Source of the DNA: Seiridium cupressi
Lineage: Eukaryota > Ascomycota > Sordariomycetes > Amphisphaeriales > Sporocadaceae
Length of the DNA stretch: 64,000 bases
NCBI GenBank assembly: GCA_036674765.1
Contig: JARVKI010000005.1
Span: forward strand, 186,001-250,000
Direction of reading: 5' to 3'
The position numbers and the translations under genes were made by a program. Shown here piece by piece: positions 47,533 through 58,422 of the stretch (position 1 is the stretch's first letter; each line of letters starts with the position of its first letter). A model generated the notes under the pieces. The model was given only the letters and a program-made list of their open reading frames with translations, did not search any database and was not told where the DNA came from.

Positions 47533-48386
47533 ATGCAGACCCAAACAGTCCATTCTCATCTCGGCAAGATGGCTCTTTACGAAGCAACCAGAACGCTCTT
47601 CAAAAATGAGAAGTACTCCGATGGCAGAGTCACCTGTAATGGTGCCGAGTTCCCAAGCCACCGCGCGGTCGTCTGCACTCAGTCAGACTTCTTTGCGAAG
47701 GCTTATTCGTTCGGCCTCAATGTAAGCCGCAGATTGGTTTGTCCTTGTTAATGATTCTGCTAACACAAGGCTGGAAGGAGTCTCGCACAGGCCATTTCGA
47801 TCTTCCTGAAGACGATCCTACCACCCTGGAGAAGTTCCTCTCTGTTCTCTACGTCGGCAACTAGGATGACGTCCTCTTCGGCAAAATCCAGGGTCCTCAT
47901 GCTGCCACCACTCTCACGCGAGCTGAGGCGATGCAGGCGCTCAAATACTCGGGCATGAAAGACGAAGACCAACGAGACCTAAGAGCTGCCAGCAGTGCGC
48001 AGAAGCACAGAGACAGCGCTCGACAAAGAGTCACGGCTGCTATTTTTGAGAGTTTACAGGACTCTCTCTATCTCTACCCGATGGCCGAAAAATACAGGGC
48101 CCTTACAGCACAACTCATTGCTTTCGAGCGATTCACCGCCGTTCTTGAGTTCTTCTTTGACTACGACGAATACAGCGACGAGGAACTCAAGAAATTCGTC
48201 GAACACATCGACGAGTTATACAGCAACACATTAAGCGATGCAAACTCGCACTCTAGCATTCGAAAAACGCTGTGTCGATTTATCAAGGGGTTTTGCCGCG
48301 CAGTTCCTCAAGCGGGAAACCGGCTTCGCAAGATAGCAAGCCAAGTCATCAAGGCCCACCCGGACTTTCAAGAGGACATGAAATAG
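47533..48386 (+). pseudogene. BTB/POZ-domain protein with an in-frame TAG
   Basis: Exon 1 is 47533-47721 and exon 2 starts at 47778; the 56-nt intron has donor GTAAGC, branch GCTAAC and acceptor GGAAG, phase 0. The N-terminal half is a classic fungal BTB domain: ALYEATRTLFKNEKYSDGRV, then EFPSHRAVVCTQSDFFAKA, then FDLPEDDPTTLEKFLSVLY. The domain should continue YVGN-Y-DDVLFG, but a TAG codon (47862-47864) sits at that place. The frame then stays open for 173 more codons with helical, family-like sequence (YPMAEKYRALTAQLIAFERF) to the normal stop at 48384-48386. BTB proteins of this type are protein-interaction modules, often Cul3 adaptors or of unknown role in fungi. The intact downstream frame suggests a recent nonsense change, read-through, or a base error. 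Confidence 0.72.
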
Positions 48387-49611
48387 AAAGGTGGTTCAGG
48401 CGCAGAAGGACAAACAGGAATCTCTACGAGATAAGCTATGTGAATTTAATTACATCATTACTGATTTGAGAGATAATTTGACCCTATACCAGATGTTGGT
48501 TATGTCCGCTGATACAGGCTTAAAATGACATTTAATTCATATAATATTCCCATCTTTTCACTTTCTTTAACCTAAGGCTTATATGATTGTGTGGTCAAGA
48601 TATTATTGTATCGAGATATTCTGATTACCTTATTCAACTTGGGGTTGCTTAATATTATAAAGATTCTCAATGCCATATTTATATTGAAAAGTAAGAGGCG
48701 AAACTGATGTGTAAGGTTGTAATCTGTAAAGCTCATGGTTGCAAAGCAAGAAGGATGCCTAGAAAAGTCGAAGCAAGTGCCACTGAACTTATTCATCTGG
48801 CACCAACACTCGCACTTTATAAGGCGGGAGTAGAGCGCAGCAAAATGAGTGCCTCCAAGCAGAACAGAGGGATAGTAATGGGAAGCGTGATGACTTGATG
48901 TGAATGGCCATGGAAGAAAAGAAGCCGTAGGTACGGAAACAGTGTATCATTACTCCCTTCCGAGTATGATTCGCCAATGTATGGGAGGGTATCCAAAGCT
49001 GTGGTCCTGGATGGGAGAGTGTGTATTTAACTTCAAGTAGTTCAAGTCCAGTTCCAACAATGCCGAGAGATAGATCAAACTTGACCTGCTATGTGTAAAG
49101 AGTTTTTACCGAAGCCATCGATAACTACAATCCAGGAGCAAGGATTGCCGGCAGTATTTCGAGAACGGGCCTTGTTTTGAGAACGATCACTGGATAGATG
49201 TATCATGACTTCTTCTTTTTTCTCTCTTTCTCTCTCCTAAAGGAACGGAGCGACTTAATATCACTAATAGCCGCCCAGAGACTCTACTCAAAAAGGGAAA
49301 GAAGTGGCCATCCTATATGCGAAAAATGAGTAAATAGCGGGAGGTCTATTTCAGTCTACTACGCAGAAAAGATTCCAATTAATGCCTTATGATTTTTAAT
49401 TCTACGGTCCCGAGTGTATCCTGCCCTCGCATAAACTCTGCAGGTAAGTCGCTGGAGCGAATATCATACCCTCATCCTGTAGAGGTCACAGGTTCAGACT
49501 CTAGGTAGATTACCTAATCCGTCCCCCCTGAACATTACATTATATAGTATGTACTTCCAGCACCGCTACCTAATCCATCAGCGTGAAAGTCGTAGCCACT
49601 CACATCTCTTG
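48387..49611. other. Intergenic, AT-rich
   Basis: No gene recognised. A degenerate tRNA-like stretch near 49440-49515 was considered and rejected. Confidence 0.45.
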
Positions 49612-49932
49612 CTATTTGAACCTCATCACTCCTAGCCAGGATAACACCTCTGACTTGATGGGATTGCTCTGCCCATCCCCAGCTGAACTGGCAACTCCAA
49701 CACGATGCGGTCTCTCGTTGATTTTGTGGTTGAAGTCGATTTCATGACCGCCCGTAACAGTGTCACGCTGTTGATTCCCCTTGGCGATTTCAGCAATCAG
49801 CCAAATTCTCTTGTCCAGCATGACTGACAATTTTCGGCTAGAACCCAGGTCCACGCCCCCATTGACTTCGGGAACAGGTAGAGCACAGGCGACGCTGGCC
49901 AAGAGCAAATGCGCTGCGTAGGTGGCTCTCAT
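49612..49932 (-). CDS. Small secreted protein (106 aa), unknown
   Basis: Single exon, ATG 49930-49932. A signal peptide of about 18 residues (MRATYAAHLLLASVACAL) precedes a mature part starting PVPEVNGG. The mature protein has no Cys, is mostly polar, and has no recognised domain (LDKRIWLIAEIAKGNQQRD, then HEIDFNHKINERPHR). The 5' flank has a T-run about 40 nt upstream. It could be an effector-like protein, but it is short and unsupported by homology I can name; a 3' intron extending it is possible. Confidence 0.45.
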   Translation of the reverse strand: MRATYAAHLLLASVACALPVPEVNGGVDLGSSRKLSVMLDKRIWLIAEIAKGNQQRDTVTGGHEIDFNHKINERPHRVGVASSAGDGQSNPIKSEVLSWLGVMRFK

Positions 49933-50700
49933 CTTGCTGGTAGAATTCTTGTGTTTCTTAAATAACTAAATTTTTTTTTTGTTCTTTCTCCTTGGAAGCA
50001 ATGTGAATAGGCTGAGTAAGCCGGGAAAACTTTTTATAACTCGCTGCTCGTCATGACGGAGCATCATGTTCCGGATGCTCATCGTAGCCTTAGCACAGGG
50101 GTTCATCCCAGAGTTGGTCTCAGTCAGCCGCAACACGCCATGTTACCACAGTCTCTCTGAAGTCGAAAGTACATATATCGGTGACACTAGCATGTCTAGC
50201 GAAAGACTTGTCGTAAGCTATCGCGCCCAGCCTGTGACTCAGTCTTGCATAAGATACTGCAGGCTTGATGGCTTCGGCTCATCCCAAGCATGGGTATTGG
50301 ACCGTCTATCTATTCTTATTCTCGAAGAATACCGCACCGACTACTGCATGTATAGCGGCATCGAGCGAGTATAAGACGTCGGAATAGTTAGATAAGGCCT
50401 GTCGCTTTCTGGACTAGGCGTAAGTACCCAATTACGATTGCCCGGGTGGAAGAGTCGGACATTGCAAGGAATTTTACAATGAATTCTGGAGATAGGTAAT
50501 ATGTCATGGGATTGCACGAAAATCAAGTGATATTTTATAGCACAGCAGAAAAAGCATATCTAGGCAAAAACAGCTAGTCATTCCGTATTACCACATCAGA
50601 ATTGCCCAAAGTCATGAACCCGCTGTATCCTGTCTCCTCATCATAAAAGCATCCGTGGTTCCTGGACATCGCGTCCTAAACTTATACATTTGATCTGGAT
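49933..50700. other. Intergenic
   Basis: 3' flank of MCM2 and 5' flank of the small secreted-protein gene. A plus-strand frame at 50066-50374 has no support. Confidence 0.45.
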
Positions 50701-53481
50701 CTAGGCCGTGGCAGCTGCCGTCCTCCTCGACAAGAGACCACCCCTCCGCGTTGATGAACCGGCACCAGCGCCAGGTCTAGCCAACGTGTATTTGGCAAAG
50801 GCTCGAGAGAGAGCCTTCTTGCAGCTAACCTTTTGGCTACCTACAAAGCTCTCGACAGTGACGGCGATAGCACGGTCGATGTCTTGGGCACTGCAATACT
50901 CTCCCAGTCTCATGCGACAGAAAGATTCAGAGATACGGATAATGGCTTCCAAGTGACGAACCTATGATAACATGATTAGCCGTGTACAATCGCGAAGGGC
51001 ATTAGACTGAACTTACAGTGATAGGGTAGGCGCCGGTTGCCAATGACTCTCGTCTCATATCAGCGAACAGCCTGGCGACCTTATCCTCGTCCATATGAAG
51101 AAGCTTAGGGTGGCAGTGATCACGAGCATATAATATGTATTTGCGCAGAAGCTCTTGTGGAATTTGACCCTCCTTTGCATTTTGTGATACCTGAGTTTCA
51201 CGGGCGGCTTGGGATTCGGCTTCGACCTCCATTGAGTCTTCGATGCCTTGCGTAGAAGGATGACTGCGGCTGTGGGATCCAACAATGAAACGAGCAAGGC
51301 GTTCATCTTCGGAGGGGTCGACGGTATCTCTGACGACGCAAAGGATATCGAAACGGGACAAGATAGGCTCGGTCAACTCCACGTTTGAGGAGAACGGAAT
51401 GGTGGAGTTGTAGCGACCGCCAATGGGATTGGCAGCAGCAATAATACCGCAGCGGGCCTGTAAAGTCGTTACGATACCCGCTTTGGAGATGGAGATGGTC
51501 TGCTGCTCCATGGCCTCGTGGATCGATGTTCGGTCTTGATCGTTCATCTTGTCGAACTCGTCAATGAGACAGGTACCCCTGTCGGCGAGCACAAGCGCAC
51601 CGCCCTCCAAAGTCCATTCACTGGTGAGAGGATCTCGGCGGACACTAGCCGTCAAACCCACAGCTGATGCGCCTTGACCGGTGGCAAAAACAGCCCGGTG
51701 TGCTGTCTTCTCGACGTACTTGAGCACCTGGGACTTGGCTGTACCAGGATCTCCAAGGAGCAACACATTGATATCTCCACGGACATGATGAGAACCTTTT
51801 GCTACCTTGGCGACACCACCGAAGAGAGACAGAGCGACGGCGGTCTTGATATCGTTGTGTCCGTAGATGCTAGGGGCCATCGATTGCACAATCTTGTCCA
51901 CGATTTGAGGATCGCGAGACAGGCTTCGGATGTTATGTTCATCTTCCTCGGTCAGCCTAAAGCCAGCCAATTGATCATGCGACTTGACAACATTGTTCGC
52001 CTCAAGAATAGTAGCAAAGACTGGGAATCCGTTGCGGTTGTTCAGTTGAGCGTCGTAGTTGTTCTTGTAGATGCCGGTAATCTCAATCTCTTCACCAGGC
52101 TTGGCCTTGTCGATGAGATCCCAAAGAAGAATGACTTCTCGGTGCCTTGGCAGACGACCGGCGGGGACAGTGCCTGGTGATTCTTGGAGCGTGAGCTTTT
52201 GGTAGTTTCGGTACACGGTCTTCTCGGAGTTGATGTTGAAGGGGCCTCGAGACTGGCAATTTTGGCAGAAGGTGATTCTGACTTCGACGTCGGACTCTTG
52301 CTGGAAAGGGCCTAGAGTGACACCGCACTTGGTGCAGTCGAATTTGACATACTTGAGCTGTGGAAAGACGCCGCTTCGTCGCGTGACCACACCACTCACT
52401 CTGACCAAGCAGTTCAGGTGGGACTGACGAAGCTGGCGAAGGGTGTAGTGGACGGGGAGATCGAAGATGCGAACGTGGATCTCGGAGTGAATCCGTTCGT
52501 AATCGGGGTAATGCAGGAGCACGACGTCCATGGCGACATCGTCGAAAAGCTTGAGCATCTCAGCGGGCGCATTGGCTAAGAAATATGCCAAAATAGCTCT
52601 TGAGGATGACAAGTGATCGTATGAGACCTCGAGGGACTCTGCATTGATCTCACCGAGGGTACGAATACGGTTGCCGTAGACGGATGAACCGCTCTCGTCC
52701 GTGTATTCGGTCAGGAAGGCCTTGAATTCTCTCTTGATGGTGCGCTGGACTGCGGGTTGCGATACCCACTCAGTGAGACTGGAAGCCTTGACATCCTGGA
52801 GTGCTTCCAAGGAGAGTTCCTCGTCCATGATGTCCTGATCCATCTCATCGTCGGGATCTTCGTCGTAGTGGTGGCGGCGACGGCGAGGCTGTGCGGTCAG
52901 GTCGATGTCGCCATCGTCGTCCTCGTCCTGGAGAAAGGCAGCGGGCATGCGTCTCCTGCGGGCAACTTCGCGATCTCTGCGGTTCAATTGGGCTTCTAGC
53001 CGGCGTCTGTCGCCGAGGTTCATCTCTTCAAAGTCGCCCTCATCGTCGAGGTCAATGCCTTCGTAGCCATCGTTGTCATCTTTGCCCCTGTAATCTCGCT
53101 CGAAGCCCTCACGGAAAAGGTCGATCTCGTCTTCGGCCATCTCGTCCAGTTCGTCAATGTCGTCTTGGATCTCGGCCTCTTCCTCAATGTCGTCCTCCTC
53201 GTCGCCTCCATGTGCAATATTGAAGGCAGGCGGGGAAGAGGGCATCGGGCTGGAGGCAGCGACTGAAGAGCTGGCATCACCACCAGTGCGGGCGCGCTTG
53301 CGATTCCCGCGAGGGGCTGGCCCTCGATTCGCCGAGGCCAGATTGCTTCGCAAAGGCGAGCTTGGGGGGTTTTGGGAGCTGTGAATTGTGCATGGTCAGT
53401 CTTCATTCGCCAAGGGGAGGGGCAGCAGAGGGGGAGGAAAAGGGGTGGAAGTGTTTGTGAGTAGTGAGTGAAGTACCTCAT
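50701..53481 (-). CDS. MCM2: DNA replication licensing factor MCM2 (875 aa)
   Basis: Exon 1 is only five nt, 53477-53481 (ATGAG); exon 2 is 51017-53378 and exon 3 is 50701-50961. Introns of 98 and 55 nt have GTACTT/TTCACAG and GTAAGT/ATAG sites; phases 2 and 0 fit. The protein begins MSSQNPPSSPLRSNLAS, followed by a long acidic N-terminal region typical of MCM2 (DEEDDIEEEAEIQDDIDEL) that in the family binds histones H3-H4. A C4 zinc finger lies at Cys350/353 and Cys373/376. The AAA+ core has Walker A GDPGTAKSQ (544-552), Walker B LIDEFDKM (606-613) and the SRFD arginine-finger motif (676-679). MCM2 is a subunit of the MCM2-7 replicative helicase. It is divergently paired with the UBR7-like gene across a 600-nt spacer. 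Confidence 0.97.
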
Positions 53482-54081
53482 GTTTGGTGCCGACTTCTTA
53501 TCTCTCACTAGATCGATGGAAGCAGGTTGAAAATCCAGTCAATGAACTCGTACAAGAGTTGGTGATGATGGGGGAAACTATGGGAGAAGTGCGGGATGTC
53601 AAAGGAGGTGGACCGGCGTCAATGGAAGCGCCCGAGCAGAAGACCCTCTCAATTAATTGACTGATGGAGACGGACGCGCTCTCCCAAGCTGGAGCGCGTA
53701 TTTTTCGTGCCTCGACGCGCTCCAAAGTGGTTGCATACACGCCAGCTTGTATTAGGCTTAGAGCAGCATGGCCCCGAACCAGCGAGCCGTCTGAGCGCTG
53801 TAAGTACCGATGGTCCGTGTTCTGCCCGCCCCGATACAAGCAGGTCGCGTTTCTCGGGCGGCGCGTCACTGGCTGGATATTAATTGGATGGTCTGCAGGC
53901 TGTATGTATCGCTCAGCCCACCTCATCCATCACAGTTGCTGCCGGGATACGACTTGTCCCTTTCCTTCGACCCCAGTTTCCATCGTCTCTAGTTTGTCCA
54001 GATAGTCGTGTCGCGCGCCATCTCATTGCATCTGCCAAACACCTCCCAAACAAGCACAGCTGCCATTGCGCCGACTCAATC
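53482..54081. promoter_or_regulatory. Divergent promoter of MCM2 and UBR7-like gene
   Basis: Six hundred nt separate the two start codons. Three copies of an ACGCGCTC(T)C motif occur at 53674-53684 (plus), 53691-53699 (minus) and 53715-53723 (plus). They resemble MluI-cell-cycle-box/MBF (ACGCGT) elements that drive G1/S genes such as MCMs. All lie within about 250 nt of the MCM2 start. Confidence 0.5.
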
Positions 54082-55716
54082 ATGTCCGCCGACCCGCCGC
54101 CGTCTGCCTCTGAGCAGCCCCAGAATGCGACAGTGACTGAAGCAACAAGCGAACGACGCGAGAGCATTTCGCAACGCTCAGAGGACTCACAGACTGCCGC
54201 CGACTTTATTAGAGATCAGATGCAGCTAGAGGCTGATGCGCGCGAAGCTCTACCCTACGTATGTCTACATCTCATATCCTGCCGCCAGACATCATGACAA
54301 CTAACACAACACGCCTATGTCCAGAGTATCGAAAACTGCACCAAGCCACTTGGCTCCCTACGACAAAACGTCTTCGCCTGTTTGACGTGCAATCCACCAC
54401 CCTCCGACCCGAACGCCGGTTTCACTCCTGCCGGCGTGTGTTATTCCTGCTCTGTTCAATGCCATGGCGAACACGAGCTAGTCGAGATATTCCAGAAGCG
54501 CAATTTCACTTGCGACTGCGGTACCACCCGATTCACCGCTGAGCAACCATGCACATTGCGCATACATCCGGAGACAAATACCAAGGGAGGTGTCCATTCG
54601 GAGCCGGCGGGCCCAAACAATAAATACAACCAGAACTTCCGAAACCGGTTCTGCTCCTGCGCCATCGACTATAATCCCCATGAGCAGAAGGGTACCATGT
54701 TCCAATGCCTAGGACTGGGCAATCATGAGAATGGAGGTTGTGGCGAGGACTGGTACCACCCAGGCTGCCTTATGGGTTTGGGCCCCAAGTGGTACGAGGC
54801 GTCCAAACCCGCCAACAAGAGCCGGGACAACGGCAATGGTTCACTTGCCACTATTGCAGAGGATAGATCGCTGCAGGACGACACACCGCGACAGGGCGAT
54901 GCCCATAACGAAGAAGAGGAGGAGGATGATGTGCCACTACCTGAAGGATTTCCTGCCGAGGACGACTTCGAGCACTTCCTCTGCTACAAGTGCGTGGACG
55001 CCAACCCCTGGATCAAGAAATATGCTGGCACATCAGGGTTCCTAGCTCCGTTATACTTGAAGACGAATGATGACCCATCCTCGCCCAAGAAGCGACAACG
55101 CGACGAAGACGATGATGCTGTAGACGCATCAAGCCAAGCCAAACGTGTCAAGAGCGAGCAACCCCTAGAAGCTCCTGAAACGACATCATCTACACTGGAT
55201 AACACAACGCTCACCGAAGTGAAGGAGGAATCCAAAGGCACATCGCCCTCTGCAAGTGTTGCCTGCAAACTTGATACTCTCCCTCCGACTCCATCTGGCC
55301 AATTTTCACTATTCGTCAAGGAGGGATTTCGTGATCAACTTTGTCGCTGTGCTGATTGCTTTTCCAAACTTCAGCCCCACCCTCAGCTACTTGAGGAAGA
55401 GGAAGCATACGAGCCCCCGCTCACTGATGCGGCATCAGATAATGGCTCTACACATGGCAGCGGCTCACTCTACGAGCGTGGTGAGTCGGCGTTGCGAAAT
55501 GTCGACCGTGTTCGCGCCATTGAGGGTGTAATGGCCTACAACCATATGAAGGAGAAGCTGAAGCCCTTCTTTGAGCAGTTCGCTGGAAGTGGCCAGGCAA
55601 TTTCTGCAGAGGACGTGAAGAATTATTTTGCAAAGTTGCGTGGAGATCAAGAGGCTATCAAGGAGGCAGGTGAGTCTGCCAAGGCAGACCAACGCAAGGA
55701 ACAAAGTGGTTATTGA
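54082..55716 (+). CDS. UBR7-like E3 ubiquitin ligase (UBR box plus PHD finger, 522 aa)
   Basis: Exons 54082-54258 and 54325-55716 (66-nt intron, donor GTATGT, acceptor TCCAG, phase 0). An N-terminal disordered tail is followed by a UBR-type zinc box at about 60-130 (CTKPLGSLRQNVFACLTC, then CYSCSVQCHGEHEL, FTCDCGTTRF) and a PHD-like finger at about 150-230 (CSCAIDYNPHE, then CGEDWYHPGCLMG and FLCYKCVDANPW). The C-terminal half is acidic/low-complexity with a KKRQRDEDDD nuclear-signal-like cluster, then a second Cys pair (CRCADC) and a helical end. This architecture is that of UBR7, whose fission-yeast relative is mlo2. UBR7 in animals ubiquitinates histone H2B; in fungi its role is poorly known. 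Frame intact. Confidence 0.92.
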
Positions 55717-56619
55717 GATAACGTCATGAGGGAATGTCCGGTATGTTGTCATGTAAGGCGCAAAGATAAGGAAAGTGCGCATGTAACACTATTGATCTTC
55801 ACATAAGCTTAGAGCTATGGCTGCTTATCGGCGTAACAGGGGCGAGGTAGCCGTCTGCGCATGCCACGAAACAAATGGGGAAGATAATCCATTGTAAGGA
55901 ATCAAGGTACCTTACCCTGAGACCAATTTATAAGTCCGTGTTCTGAAGTATGTCAGCCTCCGGCCCTGGCCCCAGTGTTTCGTGCGTGGATGAATCCATA
56001 TATGATACCCCATATTGGCCATGTGGACCGCTATGCACCTCGTTGACGGTCTTGTGCTATCCCTCCAGCAAATCATGCACAGAACTACAAGCAAAGAAGA
56101 ACCTAACAGTGCTATATTAAGCTTCGACGGCATCGCCCTCCCTATCTAAGCTTTCGGTCCGAACGTGTCGAAAAAGAACCTGCCAGGTCTGGTAGTCAGG
56201 TGGACCGCGTGACTTGTGCACATACATATTCCCGAGTTTGATCAACCTTCGTCGTTTCCCTGGTTGAACCTCAGGTTCTCCTCCGTCACTGACCTGACGT
56301 TAGTTTGCTGCTTGCTACGGCAGTCTCGTCCCTCCTAATAGCTTGCATATGCTTTCGGTTTCGCCTGGTCTTCGCGTTATTTGCTCGAGGAAGCTGGTCA
56401 TGCTTATCGAGCCCAATGTGATGTTTCCTCTTGTATAAGGTTGGTGACATAATGCAAATGCCCCATGGTCTTCTCTACCAGTATCCATTCATCTCTGTCC
56501 CCTCCACTCCATTACTCTCTCCATAACAGCGGTTGACATACCCGGTCTTCTTTTTCTGGATTATTATTGCATCTTCCTCTCGGCCGGCTTAGCAGGCATT
56601 CTTACACCAATTACGTCAA
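55717..56619. other. Intergenic, permease promoter
   Basis: No gene recognised. A CT-rich stretch lies within 150 nt of the permease ATG. Confidence 0.45.
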
Positions 56620-58221
56620 ATGGCTTTTCCGTCGATACGATGGCCTGGTGCCAAAAAGGACTCGGCGTCGCTGCCACCAGGCAGTGTCCACCAAGTCGCC
56701 AGTAATGCTATGGGCGAGGTAGAACAAACAGAACTCAAACGGGCCATCACCACCCGTCAATTCGTGTTCATGGCTTTCGGAGGCACCATTGGAGCCGGTT
56801 TGTTGATTGGCAGCTATGTCGCCTTGAAAGTTGCTGGGCCAGGCTCCGTTTTCATTGGTTTCACCATCGCCGGTGTGTGCATCACGGCACTTATGAGCTC
56901 CCTTGGCGAGCTTTCCTCCGCTTTCCCGACCTCGGGCTCTTTCTACGACTACTCGATCCGATTCATTTCGCCATCCTGGGGCTTTGCTATGGGATGGAAC
57001 TACATTATGAACTATATCCTAACTGTGCCACTGGAGTTGACAGTCATGAACCTGGTCGCCAAGTTTTGGAACAAGAACATTCACGCTGCCATCCTGATTC
57101 CCATCTTCATCGTCTGTTTGATTTTCATCTCATTCAGGGGTGCTAAGTGGTATGGAGAAGCGGAGCATGCCTTTGGCATCCTCAAGATTTTCATGCTTGT
57201 CACCTTTAGCCTTGCTGCCATCGTCGTCGCAACTGGCGGAGTCTCCACGGACCCGCGACATGGCACCCACTTCAGCTATTGGGAAAACGGCAAGGCTTTC
57301 AAGAGCGGTGCGGCTGGCTTTCTCTATGTCTTCGTGGCAGCAGGCCTCGCATATGGTGGCACGGAAATTCTGGGTCTCGCTGCCGCCGAGTGCCAGCATC
57401 CAGAAAAGACGATGCCGCTGGCCTACAAGATCGTCGCTGTACGCATCGTGCTATGCTATCTTATTCCTCTCTTCATGATGGGTCTCATCGTCGGTGATTC
57501 GACCTTCATATTGTTTCCAAAAAAGGCCTCCCCTTTTGTCATTTCGATGAAACAGGCAGGCATCAGCGTCCTCCCAGATATCTTCAACGCCGTCATCCTC
57601 GTCGCTGTCTTCAGCATGGCAAACTCTTGCGTTTTCGCTTCCTCGCGAGCCCTTAGAGCTATGTGTGCCAGAGGAATGGGGCCCAAGATTTTGGCGAAGA
57701 CGAGAAACGGCACGCCCATGAACGCATTGGTGGTTGTCTTCATTGTCAGTTTACTTGCGTTCATCAATGTCGCACCTGCTGGAGACGTGATATTCGATTG
57801 GTTGCTGGCTTTGGCTTCCGCAAGCAATTTCTTCACCTGGCTTAGCATCAGTGTCTCTCATATCCGGCTGCGAATGGCGATCAAGAAGCAGGGTCTAGAT
57901 CCCAAGGATGTCCTCGGATGGGTCTCTCCTATGGGCATTCCTGGAAGCATTGTCACTATTATTATCTGTCTCGCAGGCTTAATCTCTTTGATTGTTACCG
58001 CAGCTATACCGCCAGCTGGGCTTGATAGAGGTAGCGAGCCGGGATCACTCATTATCGTTCGGCATGCGCTGGGAATAGCCATTGTCTTCTGCTTCTGGTT
58101 TGGTCATATTTGTTTCTCGTTGTGGAAGAAAAGAGAGCACCCCCTCCTCATTCCTCTCGACCAGATCAACCTCTCAAAAACAGACACGGCTGTGAAGTTT
58201 GAGGAGTCAACATCGAACTAA
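56620..58221 (+). CDS. Amino-acid/GABA-type permease (APC superfamily, 533 aa)
   Basis: Single exon, ATG 56620, stop 58219-58221. The hydrophilic N-tail is followed by ELKRAITTRQFVFMAFGGTI, the entry motif of fungal amino-acid permeases, and about 12 hydrophobic helices. YGEAEHAFGILKIFM and ILGLAAAECQHPEKTMP match the conserved loops of the family. The C-tail is short and charged. It should be a proton-coupled transporter at the plasma membrane; substrate is not readable. It is the first gene of the 56.6-63.9 kb group and could import the substrate of that pathway, though amino-acid permeases are abundant and the link is inference. Different from the permease at 19.8 kb (low similarity outside shared motifs). 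Confidence 0.9.
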   Translation: MAFPSIRWPGAKKDSASLPPGSVHQVASNAMGEVEQTELKRAITTRQFVFMAFGGTIGAGLLIGSYVALKVAGPGSVFIGFTIAGVCITALMSSLGELSSAFPTSGSFYDYSIRFISPSWGFAMGWNYIMNYILTVPLELTVMNLVAKFWNKNIHAAILIPIFIVCLIFISFRGAKWYGEAEHAFGILKIFMLVTFSLAAIVVATGGVSTDPRHGTHFSYWENGKAFKSGAAGFLYVFVAAGLAYGGTEILGLAAAECQHPEKTMPLAYKIVAVRIVLCYLIPLFMMGLIVGDSTFILFPKKASPFVISMKQAGISVLPDIFNAVILVAVFSMANSCVFASSRALRAMCARGMGPKILAKTRNGTPMNALVVVFIVSLLAFINVAPAGDVIFDWLLALASASNFFTWLSISVSHIRLRMAIKKQGLDPKDVLGWVSPMGIPGSIVTIIICLAGLISLIVTAAIPPAGLDRGSEPGSLIIVRHALGIAIVFCFWFGHICFSLWKKREHPLLIPLDQINLSKTDTAVKFEESTSN

Positions 58222-58422
58222 ATCGACTCAGGGTTGCGGGGGTCGGGGTCTTGTTTTAAGCTCTGATAGGAAAAGTACAGCCTACGCCTGTTGACACTTG
58301 ATAATGGGTAGCTTCATTATTAGAAATGATATATGGCGCATAAGTCTTAATTTGAATAACTTTTGGACTTTATTAGATGCTGAGGGTGAAGTGGATGGCT
58401 GTTTGAATTCTCCCAAGCTTAT

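Noticed and set aside
49440..49515. tRNA-like stretch with GGTTCAGACTC and a CAT anticodon-like loop
   Set aside because: T-arm and acceptor-stem bases do not pair, and the A-box is poor; at best a degenerate copy.
50066..50374. 102-codon plus-strand frame with a hydrophobic start
   Set aside because: The N-terminus is a weak signal peptide at best, no domain, and it lies in the MCM2 3' flank.
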